The translations under genes and the position numbers were made by a program. Below the pieces are notes generated by a model. The model did not search any database, was not told the DNA's origin, and saw only the letters and a program-made list of their open reading frames with translations. This document shows, piece after piece, positions 25,774 through 35,270 of a DNA stretch of 64,000 nucleotides (within the stretch, counting starts at the first letter, position 1; each line of letters starts with the position of its first letter). The stretch is from JAVJSU01 sp040219275 (GTDB lineage Bacteria; Chloroflexota; Anaerolineae; Aggregatilineales; Phototrophicaceae). Where the stretch lies: the NCBI GenBank assembly GCA_040219275.1, contig JAVJSU010000099.1, positions 62,001 through 126,000 on the forward strand. Direction: 5' to 3'.

Positions 25774-28212
25774 ATGCGTTCACAGCGTTTAGCGTTTATT
25801 TTTCTGGCATTTTACCTCACATTTATCGGCGGCAGTGCCTATTATGTGCTGGTTTTCCCGATTCGTTTTTTCCATCACGGTTTTTTGACGGTCTTAGCCG
25901 CATGGTGGCTTTATCGTCGTTTTAGAAATGGAAAGGGAATCCCGTTCACGCCGCTGAATACGGCAATATATGCAAGCATTGGAGTCTGGTTCCTCACCGC
26001 GATCACGAGCCTTGACCCACGTATGTCGATTGAAAACGTGTGGTTCCTGATCTTGCATGTGTTGATGTTCTTCGTGATCGTTGATCTATTTCAACGGGGT
26101 CGTCAAAAATTAGTGCTCGAAGCGCAGTTCTTGATGGGTGCTGTTGTCGTCTTCATCACAACCTTAGAAATCGCATCCTGGTATTTTGGATTAGGGCTGA
26201 CCCCCGGCACAAACATCGGCTGGATTAGCGAACGCATTATTCCACTCACATCAATCCGCGTGGCGCTCGCCATGAATATAAGCACGTTATTAGCGGGTTA
26301 TGTCGCACCCTTAATCACATTAACTATCGCATGGGCATTAACCGCCCGCCGTAAAGATTATAGACAGGTGCTCTGGATTTTGTCTGTATTGTTGATAGGC
26401 GTGTTAATTCTGACATTTTCGCGTGGAGGTTTGCTGTCTTTGCTTACCGCGCTCGGCGCATTCAGCGTGATGCGATTCTCTCAACAAGCTCGCTTCCAGA
26501 AAATTCTTGCCCCCAAATTCATCCTCGCAGGCGCAAGCATTGTGGGAATCATTGGCGTTGTACTATTCGTGATCCTGTCTTTAAGTGGATCAAGGAACAC
26601 GGGCGATGAAGGGCGCTTAGATATGTACCGAAGCGCCGTAGAAATCACGCGTGATTATCCGATTATGGGCGTGGGTGTCGGTGAATTTGGAAGGGCGTTC
26701 CGTGAGTATCGCACTCCTGAAATAGCACGCGATAAACTTGCTTCTGCACACAATTATTATCTAAACACCGCTTCAGAAACCGGCATCCTGGGGATTCTGG
26801 TCAATCTATGGCTCGGTATCTTACTCCTCAGAACATGGTGGCAACGCTGGCAAGAGGCGGATTCACCTGCACGTAAATTACGTTTGGAAGCCGTATACGC
26901 GGCGTTACTCGGTATTGCCGTGCATAGTATGGTTGATGTGTTTACGACAACTCCGGTAGTGCTCGTCATTCTTGTGTTGCTGGCTTATAGCATCACCGGA
27001 CACAAAACTGTCCTCGATACACCACCGGCAGGGCAACGCTTACCTACGCTCTTATTTCTAGCAATCGTACTTGCCTATGGTGTGTTCTTTTTTCAGACAG
27101 ACCGTGCTTATCTACATTATCAATTTAGCATTATCCGTGATGGTGAAGAAGCGTTAGAACACGCGAATGGCGCAAGAAATTTAGATCCACATCTGCATTT
27201 ATATGATTTGCAGATCGCCTACTTAACCGGAGAAAAGGCGCTCAATGCCGAAGGTGACGTTCAAACTGCGATTGCAATGTATGAGGATGCGCTGGAACTC
27301 GAACCTACATGGGACATCGGCTGGCTGAATCTCGCCGCATTGACTTTATTGGAAGGTGATACTGAACAAGCTATTGAATATGTGACCCACGCCTATGAGA
27401 TCAACCCGTTGACTCAATCACCCTATCAATTAGCACGGATAAGAGATGGGACAGAATTAATCTCAGCCGAGCAAATAACCATGCTATATCGTCAGGGCAT
27501 TGGAAATCTCGCAGGCATACGTGGCTATCTTGCAACCGCACCATTTTGGACAGAATCACCGTTACGGACACAGGCACTATACGCTGATATAGCGTTGCGC
27601 CGAATCGACCAGCAATATCGCATCCTCCGCCAACATGATCCAGAAGCGGCGTATGGGCTGGTTCCACAAAATCCACAATCCGCCGCTGACTGGTGGGTCG
27701 TCGGGGAATATGCGCTCACGGTAGATAACGATCCTGTAGCCGCATTTGAGAGCTTTACAGAGGCAATCGGCAGATCATCGCGCTATGGTGATTATTATGC
27801 GTCCCGTGCAAGAGCGGCAATCGCGCTGAATAGCTTAGATCAGGCACAAAGTGACCTCAATATGGCGGAGCTTCTCGGAACATTCTCAGAATATCCCGAC
27901 GCTATTCGGGCAAATTTGACGAATGATCCCGCGCAGGAAATCTTACTTTTGCAGAATGCCCTTCCATCGCGTTTCGTGCCACAAGAGTTCTCTGCGGTAC
28001 TATATGGTGGGCGCTTCTCACAATTTGATATCCCGTCACAAATGCGATATCCCGGACCCGGACGAGAGGTTATGCAATCGCTGTATGAGCTTGCTGAAAT
28101 TTATCTTGAAGCCAGAGATACCACACAGGCAATTGCCACCTATCGAACAATTATCGACTACGCACCGGATGAAATTGAGGCAAGAGAACAATTGGCACTA
28201 TTGTCGCCATGA
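25774..28212 (+). CDS. O-antigen ligase/polymerase-family membrane protein with TPR tail
   Basis: I start at ATG 25774 (MRSQRLAFIF); the open frame runs further upstream but into the divergent gene. The 812-residue protein has about 10-12 TM segments in residues 1-440, with the Wzy/WaaL-family external-loop motif SAHNYYLNTASETGILG (about 325-341) and LTFSRGGLLSL. TPR-like repeats fill residues 470-812 (AIAMYEDALELEPTWDIGWL). The family polymerises or transfers lipid-linked glycans on the outer face; the TPR part may recruit partners. Several glycosyltransferases lie 6-10 kb downstream. Confidence 0.78.
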   Translation: MRSQRLAFIFLAFYLTFIGGSAYYVLVFPIRFFHHGFLTVLAAWWLYRRFRNGKGIPFTPLNTAIYASIGVWFLTAITSLDPRMSIENVWFLILHVLMFFVIVDLFQRGRQKLVLEAQFLMGAVVVFITTLEIASWYFGLGLTPGTNIGWISERIIPLTSIRVALAMNISTLLAGYVAPLITLTIAWALTARRKDYRQVLWILSVLLIGVLILTFSRGGLLSLLTALGAFSVMRFSQQARFQKILAPKFILAGASIVGIIGVVLFVILSLSGSRNTGDEGRLDMYRSAVEITRDYPIMGVGVGEFGRAFREYRTPEIARDKLASAHNYYLNTASETGILGILVNLWLGILLLRTWWQRWQEADSPARKLRLEAVYAALLGIAVHSMVDVFTTTPVVLVILVLLAYSITGHKTVLDTPPAGQRLPTLLFLAIVLAYGVFFFQTDRAYLHYQFSIIRDGEEALEHANGARNLDPHLHLYDLQIAYLTGEKALNAEGDVQTAIAMYEDALELEPTWDIGWLNLAALTLLEGDTEQAIEYVTHAYEINPLTQSPYQLARIRDGTELISAEQITMLYRQGIGNLAGIRGYLATAPFWTESPLRTQALYADIALRRIDQQYRILRQHDPEAAYGLVPQNPQSAADWWVVGEYALTVDNDPVAAFESFTEAIGRSSRYGDYYASRARAAIALNSLDQAQSDLNMAELLGTFSEYPDAIRANLTNDPAQEILLLQNALPSRFVPQEFSAVLYGGRFSQFDIPSQMRYPGPGREVMQSLYELAEIYLEARDTTQAIATYRTIIDYAPDEIEAREQLALLSP

Positions 28213-28218
28213 CCGCAC

Positions 28219-28247
28219 TTGCCCGTACCCGCAAAATTTGATACGAT
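28219..28247 (+). promoter_or_regulatory. Candidate promoter of tRNA-Arg
   Basis: TTGCCC (28219-28224) and TACGAT (28242-28247) are 17 bp apart, each four of six matches to consensus. The predicted start at about 28254 is 6 bases before the tRNA. Confidence 0.4.
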
Positions 28248-28259
28248 TACGCGTATGAT

Positions 28260-28331
28260 GCCCTCATAGCTCAGTGGATAGAGCGTTGCCCTCCGGAGGC
28301 AGAAGCCCAGGTTCGAGTCCTGGTGGGGGCA
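28260..28331 (+). tRNA. tRNA-Arg, anticodon CCG
   Basis: The 72 bases fold as a complete cloverleaf. The acceptor GCCCTCA (28260-28266) pairs with TGGGGGC (28324-28330), with one G-U. The D stem is GCTC/GAGC. The anticodon stem TTGCC/GGCAG has loop CTCCGGA and anticodon CCG at 28293-28295. The T stem CCAGG/CCTGG has loop TTCGAGT. The discriminator is A28331 and CCA is not encoded. CCG reads the Arg codon CGG. A terminator follows 19 bases later. Confidence 0.96.
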
Positions 28332-28350
28332 AAACGGCATAAAGTCTACG

Positions 28351-28390
28351 CAAACGCCAATCCGAATTTATCAGATTGGCGTTTGTTTTT
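28351..28390 (+). terminator. Intrinsic terminator of tRNA-Arg
   Basis: Perfect 12-bp stem CAAACGCCAATC (28351-28362) with GATTGGCGTTTG (28374-28385), an 11-base loop and a TTTTT tail (28386-28390). Confidence 0.93.
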
Positions 28391-28497
28391 GTATCTTACT
28401 GTGTGGAAGAGAATATATCCATTCAGTTCTGGCAATCAACCCGCTTTCCGTTTATGCTAATATTGCAAAATCTATACGCATCCTTTGAGAGGAACAT

Positions 28498-29838
28498 ATG
28501 CTTGCCACCATCTTAATCATCATCGTAATGATCGTACTGATGATTGGCTTTAACGCGCTCTATGTAGCGGGCGAATTTGCCACGGTTAGCGCACGTAAAT
28601 CGCGCATCATGCAACTTGCGAATGAAGGCAATACACTAGCAAAACTCTTATTGCCTGTACTAGAAGATCACCACAAATTGGATAGTTATATTGCGGCGAG
28701 TCAAGTTGGGATTACGATCTCAAGTGTGGTGCTCGGTATATTTGGACAACAGCAAATTGCCCCGCGAATCGAACCCCTTCTCACTGACCTACCCTTTGTC
28801 ACGGAAGTCGCCGCAACGGGCGTATCCGCAACTCTGGTACTCATCTTATTGACGACGTTACAGGTCGTATTGGGCGAATTGGTGCCAAAATCACTGGCGT
28901 TGCAATATCCTGAGCGTGTCGCGCTTTTGACGACCTTACCGATGAAATGGTCGGCAGAAATCATCTTGAAGCCACTCATTGTTGTTTTGAATGGAAGCGG
29001 TACGTTGATCTTGCGCCTACTTGGCATCCAACACAACGAAGAGCATAAGCATGTCCACTCCCCCGAAGAAATACAATACCTACTGTTACAAAGCCATCAA
29101 GGCGGTTTGCTTGACGAACAGGAACATACACTGCTTGATAGTGCATTCCGTTTTGGCAAATTACGGGCAGGTGAAATCATCATCCCACGTACGAAGATGG
29201 TGGCGGCAGATGTCTCCACATCCGTCGATAATATTTTGCGATTAGCCGCAAAGTCAGATTACACGCGTATTCCAATTTACGAGGGCGACATTGACCATAT
29301 TATCGGCTTCGTCCATCTTAAAGAACTTTTCCAGTTATCGTATAGAGGCACTACAACCGAAGTACGTGGAATTTTACGTGACATGACATTTGTCCACCAC
29401 ACGACGATGCTTGATGATGTTTGGGACGCGCTCAATAAAGCCAACTCTTATCTGGCGATTGTTTCCGATGAGTATGGTGGTACTGTGGGTTTAATTACCC
29501 GCGAGGACCTGATGGAAGAATTGTTCGGCGAAGTTCAAGATGAATTCGACGAGGCAGAGACATCGGCTATCGCGAAAATCGACGATATGACCTATCGCAT
29601 TCGTGGGGATGTTTCAATCCGCCACATCAACGATGACTTGAATTTATCACTGGAGACCGATGACAGCTACACAATCGGAGGCTACTTTCTCAACAAACTG
29701 GGACATATGGCAGAAATGGATGACGAAATTTCCGTCAACAATGTGCGTTTACGGGCGAGTGTGATTACAGATCGCGCGGTAGAAGAAATCATGCTTACCA
29801 TCGAAAACTCACCGTTGGATGAAGAAGGTGAACGATGA
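28498..29838 (+). CDS. CNNM/CorC-family membrane protein (DUF21 - CBS pair - CorC_HlyC), first copy
   Basis: The 446-residue protein has a DUF21 TM domain (about 1-190, GFNALYVAGEFATVSARKSR and VLGELVPKSLAL), two CBS motifs (about 215-345, RTKMVAADV and DEYGGTVGLITREDLMEELF) and a C-terminal CorC_HlyC domain. This is the architecture of hemolysin-family proteins that act in Mg2+ or other cation efflux; the haemolysin name is historical. GAGAGGAAC precedes the ATG. It overlaps the next gene, a paralogue of the same architecture, by 4 bases. Confidence 0.9.
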   Translation: MLATILIIIVMIVLMIGFNALYVAGEFATVSARKSRIMQLANEGNTLAKLLLPVLEDHHKLDSYIAASQVGITISSVVLGIFGQQQIAPRIEPLLTDLPFVTEVAATGVSATLVLILLTTLQVVLGELVPKSLALQYPERVALLTTLPMKWSAEIILKPLIVVLNGSGTLILRLLGIQHNEEHKHVHSPEEIQYLLLQSHQGGLLDEQEHTLLDSAFRFGKLRAGEIIIPRTKMVAADVSTSVDNILRLAAKSDYTRIPIYEGDIDHIIGFVHLKELFQLSYRGTTTEVRGILRDMTFVHHTTMLDDVWDALNKANSYLAIVSDEYGGTVGLITREDLMEELFGEVQDEFDEAETSAIAKIDDMTYRIRGDVSIRHINDDLNLSLETDDSYTIGGYFLNKLGHMAEMDDEISVNNVRLRASVITDRAVEEIMLTIENSPLDEEGER

Positions 29839-31178
29839 TACTGATTGACTTTCTCATCATTTTTATCCTAATTTTGATGAATGGCGTGTTTGTTGCCGCG
29901 GAATTTTCGATCATCGGTGTACGTCCCTCACGTATCAATCAACTTGCGGAGGAAGGTCATTCAACCGCAAAGCGTGTGCAAAATATCCTTAGTCAACCAG
30001 CTCAGGTTGACCGTTATATCGCCTCTGCCCAGCTTGGCATTACCATCGCCAGTTTGGGACTTGGCATGTACGGTGAGCCGGTGATTGCGCATCTGGTAGA
30101 ACCGATTTTGCACGATACATTTGGCATAAGCGGAGACGCAGTACACACCATTTCCTTCTTTTTTGGATTAGGACTTATCACTTACCTTCACGTGGTCATC
30201 GGTGAGATGGTTCCAAAATCATTGGCATTACAAAGCGCAGAACGGGTTGTATTTGTTCTGTCAACGCCGATGTTCTGGATGCAACGCGTATTCTCTTTAG
30301 CTATCAACGCACTTAATAATATTGGCATTCTCGTCCTCAGGCTTATTGGGGTTCCACCACCAGCGGAGGGACAACGCCTATTCACGCCGGATGAACTCGA
30401 ACTGGTTATCTCGGAAAGTGTCGTCGGTGGACTTGTAGAATCTGAGAAACAACGTCTGATAGCTAAGATTTTCGATTTTGGTGAATTGAGCGTCAGACAA
30501 ATCATGACCCCGCGATCTCGCATCAAGGCAGTACCTGTAACCATCACAAAAGATAAATTACTAGAGAAAATGTTTACCTCTGTTCACACGCGTTTCCCTG
30601 TGTATGAAGGCAATCTGGATCATATTCTCGGTATCGTTCATCTGAAAGACCTTGTGCATCACTTTCTTGATAACACACCGTATGATCTGCGAGAACTCCT
30701 CCATGAAGCGCCGATAGTACCGGAGGGCTTGCCTGCCGATGAACTATTAACACTTCTTCAACAACAACACATCCATCTGGCGATTGTCATTGATGAATAT
30801 GGTGGGACGGCAGGCATTGCAACAATGGAAGATGTACTCGAAGAAGTCGTCGGTGAAGTGCGTGATGAATTCGACATCGCCGAACACGATCACATCACGG
30901 TTGCATCTGACGGACATTTAGTGGTACTTGGTGCTACACGTTTAGATGAGCTTCAGCAGTATATAGATTTTACTCAATATGAGTATGCAGAAGGCATAGA
31001 TACAATCGGTGGATTATTAGTGGCGAACGTTCCGTTACCACCGCAAAAAGGTGCTGAAATTCAACTTGATGGTGTGACCCTGCGTGCAGAATCTGTAAGC
31101 GGATTGGTCGTCGAAGAAGTGAGCATCTATCTTGAGCAAAGCAATGATTCAAACGGGGATGAAGCCGTTTCTGAATAA
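29835..31178 (+). CDS. CNNM/CorC-family membrane protein, second tandem copy
   Basis: The 447-residue protein has the same domain order as its upstream neighbour: DUF21 (GVFVAAEFSIIGVRPSRI, VIGEMVPKSLALQS), CBS pair (IMTPRSRIKAVPV, DEYGGTAGIATMEDVLEEVVGEV) and CorC_HlyC C-terminus. The ATGA overlap indicates translational coupling. The copies differ throughout, so the duplication is old and the two may form a heteromer. A long imperfect hairpin covers the stop codon. Confidence 0.9.
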   Translation: MILIDFLIIFILILMNGVFVAAEFSIIGVRPSRINQLAEEGHSTAKRVQNILSQPAQVDRYIASAQLGITIASLGLGMYGEPVIAHLVEPILHDTFGISGDAVHTISFFFGLGLITYLHVVIGEMVPKSLALQSAERVVFVLSTPMFWMQRVFSLAINALNNIGILVLRLIGVPPPAEGQRLFTPDELELVISESVVGGLVESEKQRLIAKIFDFGELSVRQIMTPRSRIKAVPVTITKDKLLEKMFTSVHTRFPVYEGNLDHILGIVHLKDLVHHFLDNTPYDLRELLHEAPIVPEGLPADELLTLLQQQHIHLAIVIDEYGGTAGIATMEDVLEEVVGEVRDEFDIAEHDHITVASDGHLVVLGATRLDELQQYIDFTQYEYAEGIDTIGGLLVANVPLPPQKGAEIQLDGVTLRAESVSGLVVEEVSIYLEQSNDSNGDEAVSE

Positions 31179-31196
31179 ATTTCAGTGGCTTCATCC
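31157..31196. terminator. Long hairpin across the end of the second CNNM gene
   Basis: GGATGAAGCC (31157-31166) pairs perfectly with GGCTTCATCC (31187-31196), with an inner CTGAA/TTCAG stem. It encloses the TAA stop at 31176-31178. There is no clear T-run on either strand, so it may be a weak or factor-dependent terminator, or an RNA-protecting stem, between convergent genes. Confidence 0.5.
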
Positions 31197-31218
31197 ACAA
31201 ATTAATTGAGCACATTGC

Positions 31219-32001
31219 TTATAAGAGTTTTGTCGTTAAGCCACCATCGGCTGTGATTGTCGCACCTGTGATAAACGAAGCCTTATCACTCAACAAAAAC
31301 GCAATGACCTGCGCGATTTCATCAGGTTGACCCACCCGCCCGATGGGATGCGACTCTCCCCATAAATCAACCACCGCCTGTACATCCCCGTCAACAGCAA
31401 ACGTTGATGCACCAGCCCGCAGTAACGGTGTATCCACTGAACCCGGCAACACGCAATTCACGCGAATCCCGTCCGACGCATGGTCGAGGCTCATCGAACG
31501 TGAGAGCGCAATAACGCCCGCTTTTGATGTGGCATATGCCGCAACCCGTTGTTGACTACTGTTATATCCCTGTACAGAGGCGACATTCACTACCGCCCCA
31601 CCGCCCTGTTTCACGATTTCTGGAAGGCAATAGTGCGACAGCATAAAGACACTCTTTAAATTGACATTGAGCGTGCGATCCCAGAGCGCCTCGTCCGTTT
31701 CGATCACCGTGCCATAGGTCTGAATCCCAACAGAATTCACCAGATAGTGAATCGCGCCATAATTTTTGACCGCCACCTCTGGAACCAATTTGACTGCCTC
31801 TGAATTTGACGCATCAGCGATGACAGCTGTTACCTCTCCTCCGCTGGACTTTATTTCAGAAACAGTTTGGTCAGCCGATTCTCTAGAAATATCAACCACC
31901 ACCACCGCCGCACCCTGAGATGCGAGGAATTTTGCAGTTGCACGCCCGATGCCATTACCTGCACCGGAAACAACGGCAACTTTGTCTTTAAAATCCATCA
32001 A
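31219..32001 (-). CDS. Short-chain dehydrogenase/reductase
   Basis: The 260-residue classical SDR has the nucleotide-binding GAGNGIG (13-19), an NSVG variant of the usual NNAG, catalytic Ser in NVASVQGYN, and YxxxK in YATSKAGVIALSRSM. PG in CVLPGSVDTPL follows. An Asp after the second strand (VVVVDIS) favours NAD(H). Many SDRs of this type act on sugars, polyols or 3-oxoacyl groups; the substrate is not predictable here. It is convergent with the CNNM pair and divergent from the glycosidase. Confidence 0.88.
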   Translation of the reverse strand: MMDFKDKVAVVSGAGNGIGRATAKFLASQGAAVVVVDISRESADQTVSEIKSSGGEVTAVIADASNSEAVKLVPEVAVKNYGAIHYLVNSVGIQTYGTVIETDEALWDRTLNVNLKSVFMLSHYCLPEIVKQGGGAVVNVASVQGYNSSQQRVAAYATSKAGVIALSRSMSLDHASDGIRVNCVLPGSVDTPLLRAGASTFAVDGDVQAVVDLWGESHPIGRVGQPDEIAQVIAFLLSDKASFITGATITADGGLTTKLL

Positions 32002-32173
32002 TTACTCCTAAATCATCGCGTACAAAAGACTGTTCAATTGCTGTACATTAAAGTTCAAATTATAACACTCCTCGCGGGATCAAACAGCAACCACCCTGCT
32101 AAACCGCACGATTCCTGTACGATGTTTGATTTATGACGCTTTTCCACCTTTGCGTATCCAAATTTATGATAAG

Positions 32174-33343
32174 ATGGCACGCATGAACAAGATTCTGGGC
32201 TTTCTCAGGGCGCAAGGGCGCAAATATTGGGCATGGGCAATTCGTTTGTTTGTGCTCTGGCTGATCGTCGGAGCCGTATATCCGGTATCTCATCGCGCAC
32301 CGCTTCAACCCCCACAAATCGTGCAGACAAGACATCAACAAGTGTGTGTACACACTGATCTAAAAGATGAGGTTGACGAATGGAAAATTCAACGCTCATT
32401 ACAACTTGTGCGTGAAATGGGCGCAACTACTATTGTAGAATTTTTCCCGTGGGCATATGCTGAAAGCAACGAAGATCAATATCGTTGGTATCAATTTGAT
32501 CGCATTACCCGCCATGCACAAAATCAAGGAATAAGGGTTATCGCACGGCTAGGATTGGTTCCTGATTGGGCGCGTCCGGCAGAAACAACCCTCAACTACT
32601 TACCCGAAGAGTCATTTGATGATTTCGTCCAATTTGCGGTGGATTTCGCAACACGCTATGAGGGCATCGTAGACGATATTATCATCTGGAATGAACCCAA
32701 TCTCGGATTTGAATGGGGGTATCAAGAGGTACTACCTGAACGGTATGTGCGCCTGTTACAAGCAGTGTATCAGCCATTACATGATGCGAATCCGAACATG
32801 AATGTGCTTGCGGGCGCACTTGCCCCTACTCTTGAACCTGTCGGCAGTCCGCATGGTATGAATGACTTGATTTACCTCGAAGGGTTGTATCAGGCTGGCG
32901 CGGCGGATTATTTTGATACGCTCGCCGTCCATGCCTATGGTCTTGAACAACCTCAATCAGCAGAGCCGGATGAAGAATCGCTTAACTTTCGCCGGATCGA
33001 ACTCGTGCGCGAGGTTATGCAACGCTACGACGATGAAGAAACGCCCATCATTGTCACCGAAAGTGGCTGGAATGATAACCCTCGATGGACACTTGCCGTA
33101 CGACCATCACAGCGTATCGCAAACACGATTGACGCGTTCCATTGGGCAGATGAGCACCAGAATTGGATCGAGAATCTGTGCATCTGGGTGTTGCGCTATC
33201 CAAGGGACACCGGACGGTATCCTGACAATTGGACACTGATTACGCCAAATTTCCAGCTGAAGCCCATCTATTACGCCATCCAAAATTACGCACTCGGTCA
33301 AGAAAGTGAGGGGACGTTATGGCTACCTCCACCCGCTTCTTAA
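32174..33343 (+). CDS. Membrane-anchored clan GH-A glycoside hydrolase-like protein
   Basis: From ATG 32174 the protein is 389 residues; a TTG at 32126 and an ATG at 32183 are alternatives. It has an N-terminal TM anchor (about 17-33) and a (beta/alpha)8-type catalytic domain. The putative acid/base is Glu174 in IIIWNEPNLGFEW and the nucleophile Glu296 in IIVTESGWND. These two Glu sites are typical of clan GH-A (GH5/39/53-like). Substrate is unknown, but it stands at the head of a glycan gene cluster. Its end overlaps the next gene by 25 bases. Confidence 0.75.
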   Translation: MARMNKILGFLRAQGRKYWAWAIRLFVLWLIVGAVYPVSHRAPLQPPQIVQTRHQQVCVHTDLKDEVDEWKIQRSLQLVREMGATTIVEFFPWAYAESNEDQYRWYQFDRITRHAQNQGIRVIARLGLVPDWARPAETTLNYLPEESFDDFVQFAVDFATRYEGIVDDIIIWNEPNLGFEWGYQEVLPERYVRLLQAVYQPLHDANPNMNVLAGALAPTLEPVGSPHGMNDLIYLEGLYQAGAADYFDTLAVHAYGLEQPQSAEPDEESLNFRRIELVREVMQRYDDEETPIIVTESGWNDNPRWTLAVRPSQRIANTIDAFHWADEHQNWIENLCIWVLRYPRDTGRYPDNWTLITPNFQLKPIYYAIQNYALGQESEGTLWLPPPAS

Positions 33344-34122
33344 GAGGCTGGATAGTGCTCTATAGCGCGGCAGTCTACGTGTTTATCGCTGGTATCGTTG
33401 TGATCGTTCTGCAAATTGGTTTTGACAAACCAACGGTTTCCGAAGTTTTTCCACAAGGTGAATTGCGAATCGGCGTGGATGCTAGTTATGCGCCTTTAGC
33501 CTTCTCCACATCGGATGGATTAGCCGGACTGGAAATTGATTTAGGGACGCGCATCGCCGAGGAAATCGGACTTACGCCACGTTTCATCAACATTGGCTTC
33601 GATTCACTCTACGATTCACTTATTGGAGAACCCGCTCTTGTTGACGTTGTGATTTCTCAATTGCTGATTACCCCGTCACGAACTGGCAGTGTTTTCTACA
33701 CAACACCCTATGTCAATTCGGGATTGGTGCTCGTGGTTCCGTCCGAAAGTGACATTCAAACGATGCGAGATTTATCCGGCTATAGTCTCGCCTATGAGTT
33801 TGGTTCATCCGCCGATAACGAATCCCGCAAATGGCTACGTAGAATACCGGAATATGACATCCGACCCTATGAATTATCGCGGTATGCGCTGGATGCCGTT
33901 CGGCTCGGTGATGCGGATGCCGCACTGGTGGATTTCGTCACAGCACGTTTATATTTCCGTGATTATCCTGAATGGTCAGCGACATACTATGAGGTGACTG
34001 ACGCATTATATGCCATTGCCGTCAACATCCATCAGGTGGATCGCTGGCAACTTATCAATCGCACACTCAACGAATTGATCGCCGATGATTATGTGCGTGA
34101 ACTGCTGGATAAGTGGCTCTAA
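33319..34122 (+). CDS. Membrane-anchored family-3 solute-binding protein
   Basis: The 267-residue protein has an uncleaved-looking N-terminal TM (about 10-34) and a type-2 periplasmic-binding domain (ELRIGVDASYAPLAFST, GLEIDLGTRIAEEIG, YTTPYVNSGLVLVVP). The family binds amino acids or related small molecules. No ABC permease or ATPase is adjacent. The gene starts inside the glycosidase 3' end (25-base overlap), which suggests cotranscription and a linked sensing or binding job rather than stand-alone transport. Confidence 0.78.
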   Translation: MATSTRFLRGWIVLYSAAVYVFIAGIVVIVLQIGFDKPTVSEVFPQGELRIGVDASYAPLAFSTSDGLAGLEIDLGTRIAEEIGLTPRFINIGFDSLYDSLIGEPALVDVVISQLLITPSRTGSVFYTTPYVNSGLVLVVPSESDIQTMRDLSGYSLAYEFGSSADNESRKWLRRIPEYDIRPYELSRYALDAVRLGDADAALVDFVTARLYFRDYPEWSATYYEVTDALYAIAVNIHQVDRWQLINRTLNELIADDYVRELLDKWL

Positions 34123-34161
34123 CCCTAGCCATACCCATCACCAATCGCTATACTGTTTCGC

Positions 34162-35265
34162 ATGGTAAATATTGGAATTGACGCTCGGTTAACGCACTAT
34201 CGTGTTGGCGGCATTAGCACGTATACAACTGCCTTAATTGAGGCTTTGAAAGCACTTGATAGTCCACATAACTTCACAGTATTTAATAGTCGCAAAGCGC
34301 AAATTTCAAAAAATCCGCTCAATAAAGAAATAGGATTGTGGACTCCGCCCCACCATCGCATTGAGCGCATCGCCCTATCATTGGAACTTATGCGATTTGG
34401 TCTGGATGTTTTCCATGCTACTGATTTTATTCCACCCTATTTTGGCGCGAAACGTCACATTATTACGGTTCATGATCTCACATTTTTACATTATCCCCAG
34501 CATAAAGACCGTGCGGCACAACGCTACTATAACGATCAAATCGAGTATGCAGTGAAACACGCGGATCATATTCTAGCCGTTAGCAGTGCAACCAAGACCG
34601 ATCTGATCACTATGCTCAATGTTCCAGAAAGTAAAATCACAGTACAACATCATGGCGTGGATAGTCGTTTTAAGCCACTGTCGTCAGAAATTGTTGAGGA
34701 AACGTGCTACCGTCTAAGCATTCCAGTCGGTAGTATTTTGCACGTAGGCACGCTTGAACCGCGAAAGAACATACCCTCACTTCTTAGCGCCTATCAACAA
34801 TTGCCCAATGAGTTGCAACAAAAACACGCGCTCGTGCTCATAGGGAAAATTGGATGGTTGTTTGACGACACGATGGCACAAATTATGGTCTTGCAAGAAA
34901 ACGGGGCAAACATCATCCTACGAGATACAGTGAGTGATGATGATCTATCAGCAGTTTATAATTCAGCTACAGTTTTCGTAATTCCCTCTATGTATGAGGG
35001 ATTTGGATTGCCCGCACTGGAAGCAATGGCGTGCGGAACTCCAGTTATTGTGGGAAATAATTCATCCTTGCCGGAAGTTGTTGGGGATGTTGGGTTGCTG
35101 TTTGATGCGAGCAACGTTGACGACCTATGTGCCACACTTGAGTTCGCTTTGAAAAATGAAAATTGGCGAACGCAGACTTCAAAGCAAGGCATTGAGCGTG
35201 CGGCAACCTTCACATGGGCGCGTTCAGCTGAAATCGCCTTATCTGTTTACACTGCATTGAGTTAA
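34162..35265 (+). CDS. Family 4 glycosyltransferase
   Basis: The 367-residue protein has a GT-B fold. The N-terminal acceptor half begins IGIDARLTHYRVGGISTYT, and the C-terminal donor half has GTLEPRKNIPSLLSAYQQL and the GT4 signature PSMYEGFGLPALEAMACGTP followed by PEVVGDVGLLFD. GT4 enzymes use NDP-sugars such as GDP-mannose, which fits the guanylyltransferase at 11.8 kb, though the link is only inferred. It is followed 5 bp later by a second glycosyltransferase. Confidence 0.92.
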   Translation: MVNIGIDARLTHYRVGGISTYTTALIEALKALDSPHNFTVFNSRKAQISKNPLNKEIGLWTPPHHRIERIALSLELMRFGLDVFHATDFIPPYFGAKRHIITVHDLTFLHYPQHKDRAAQRYYNDQIEYAVKHADHILAVSSATKTDLITMLNVPESKITVQHHGVDSRFKPLSSEIVEETCYRLSIPVGSILHVGTLEPRKNIPSLLSAYQQLPNELQQKHALVLIGKIGWLFDDTMAQIMVLQENGANIILRDTVSDDDLSAVYNSATVFVIPSMYEGFGLPALEAMACGTPVIVGNNSSLPEVVGDVGLLFDASNVDDLCATLEFALKNENWRTQTSKQGIERAATFTWARSAEIALSVYTALS

Positions 35266-35270
35266 TAACT

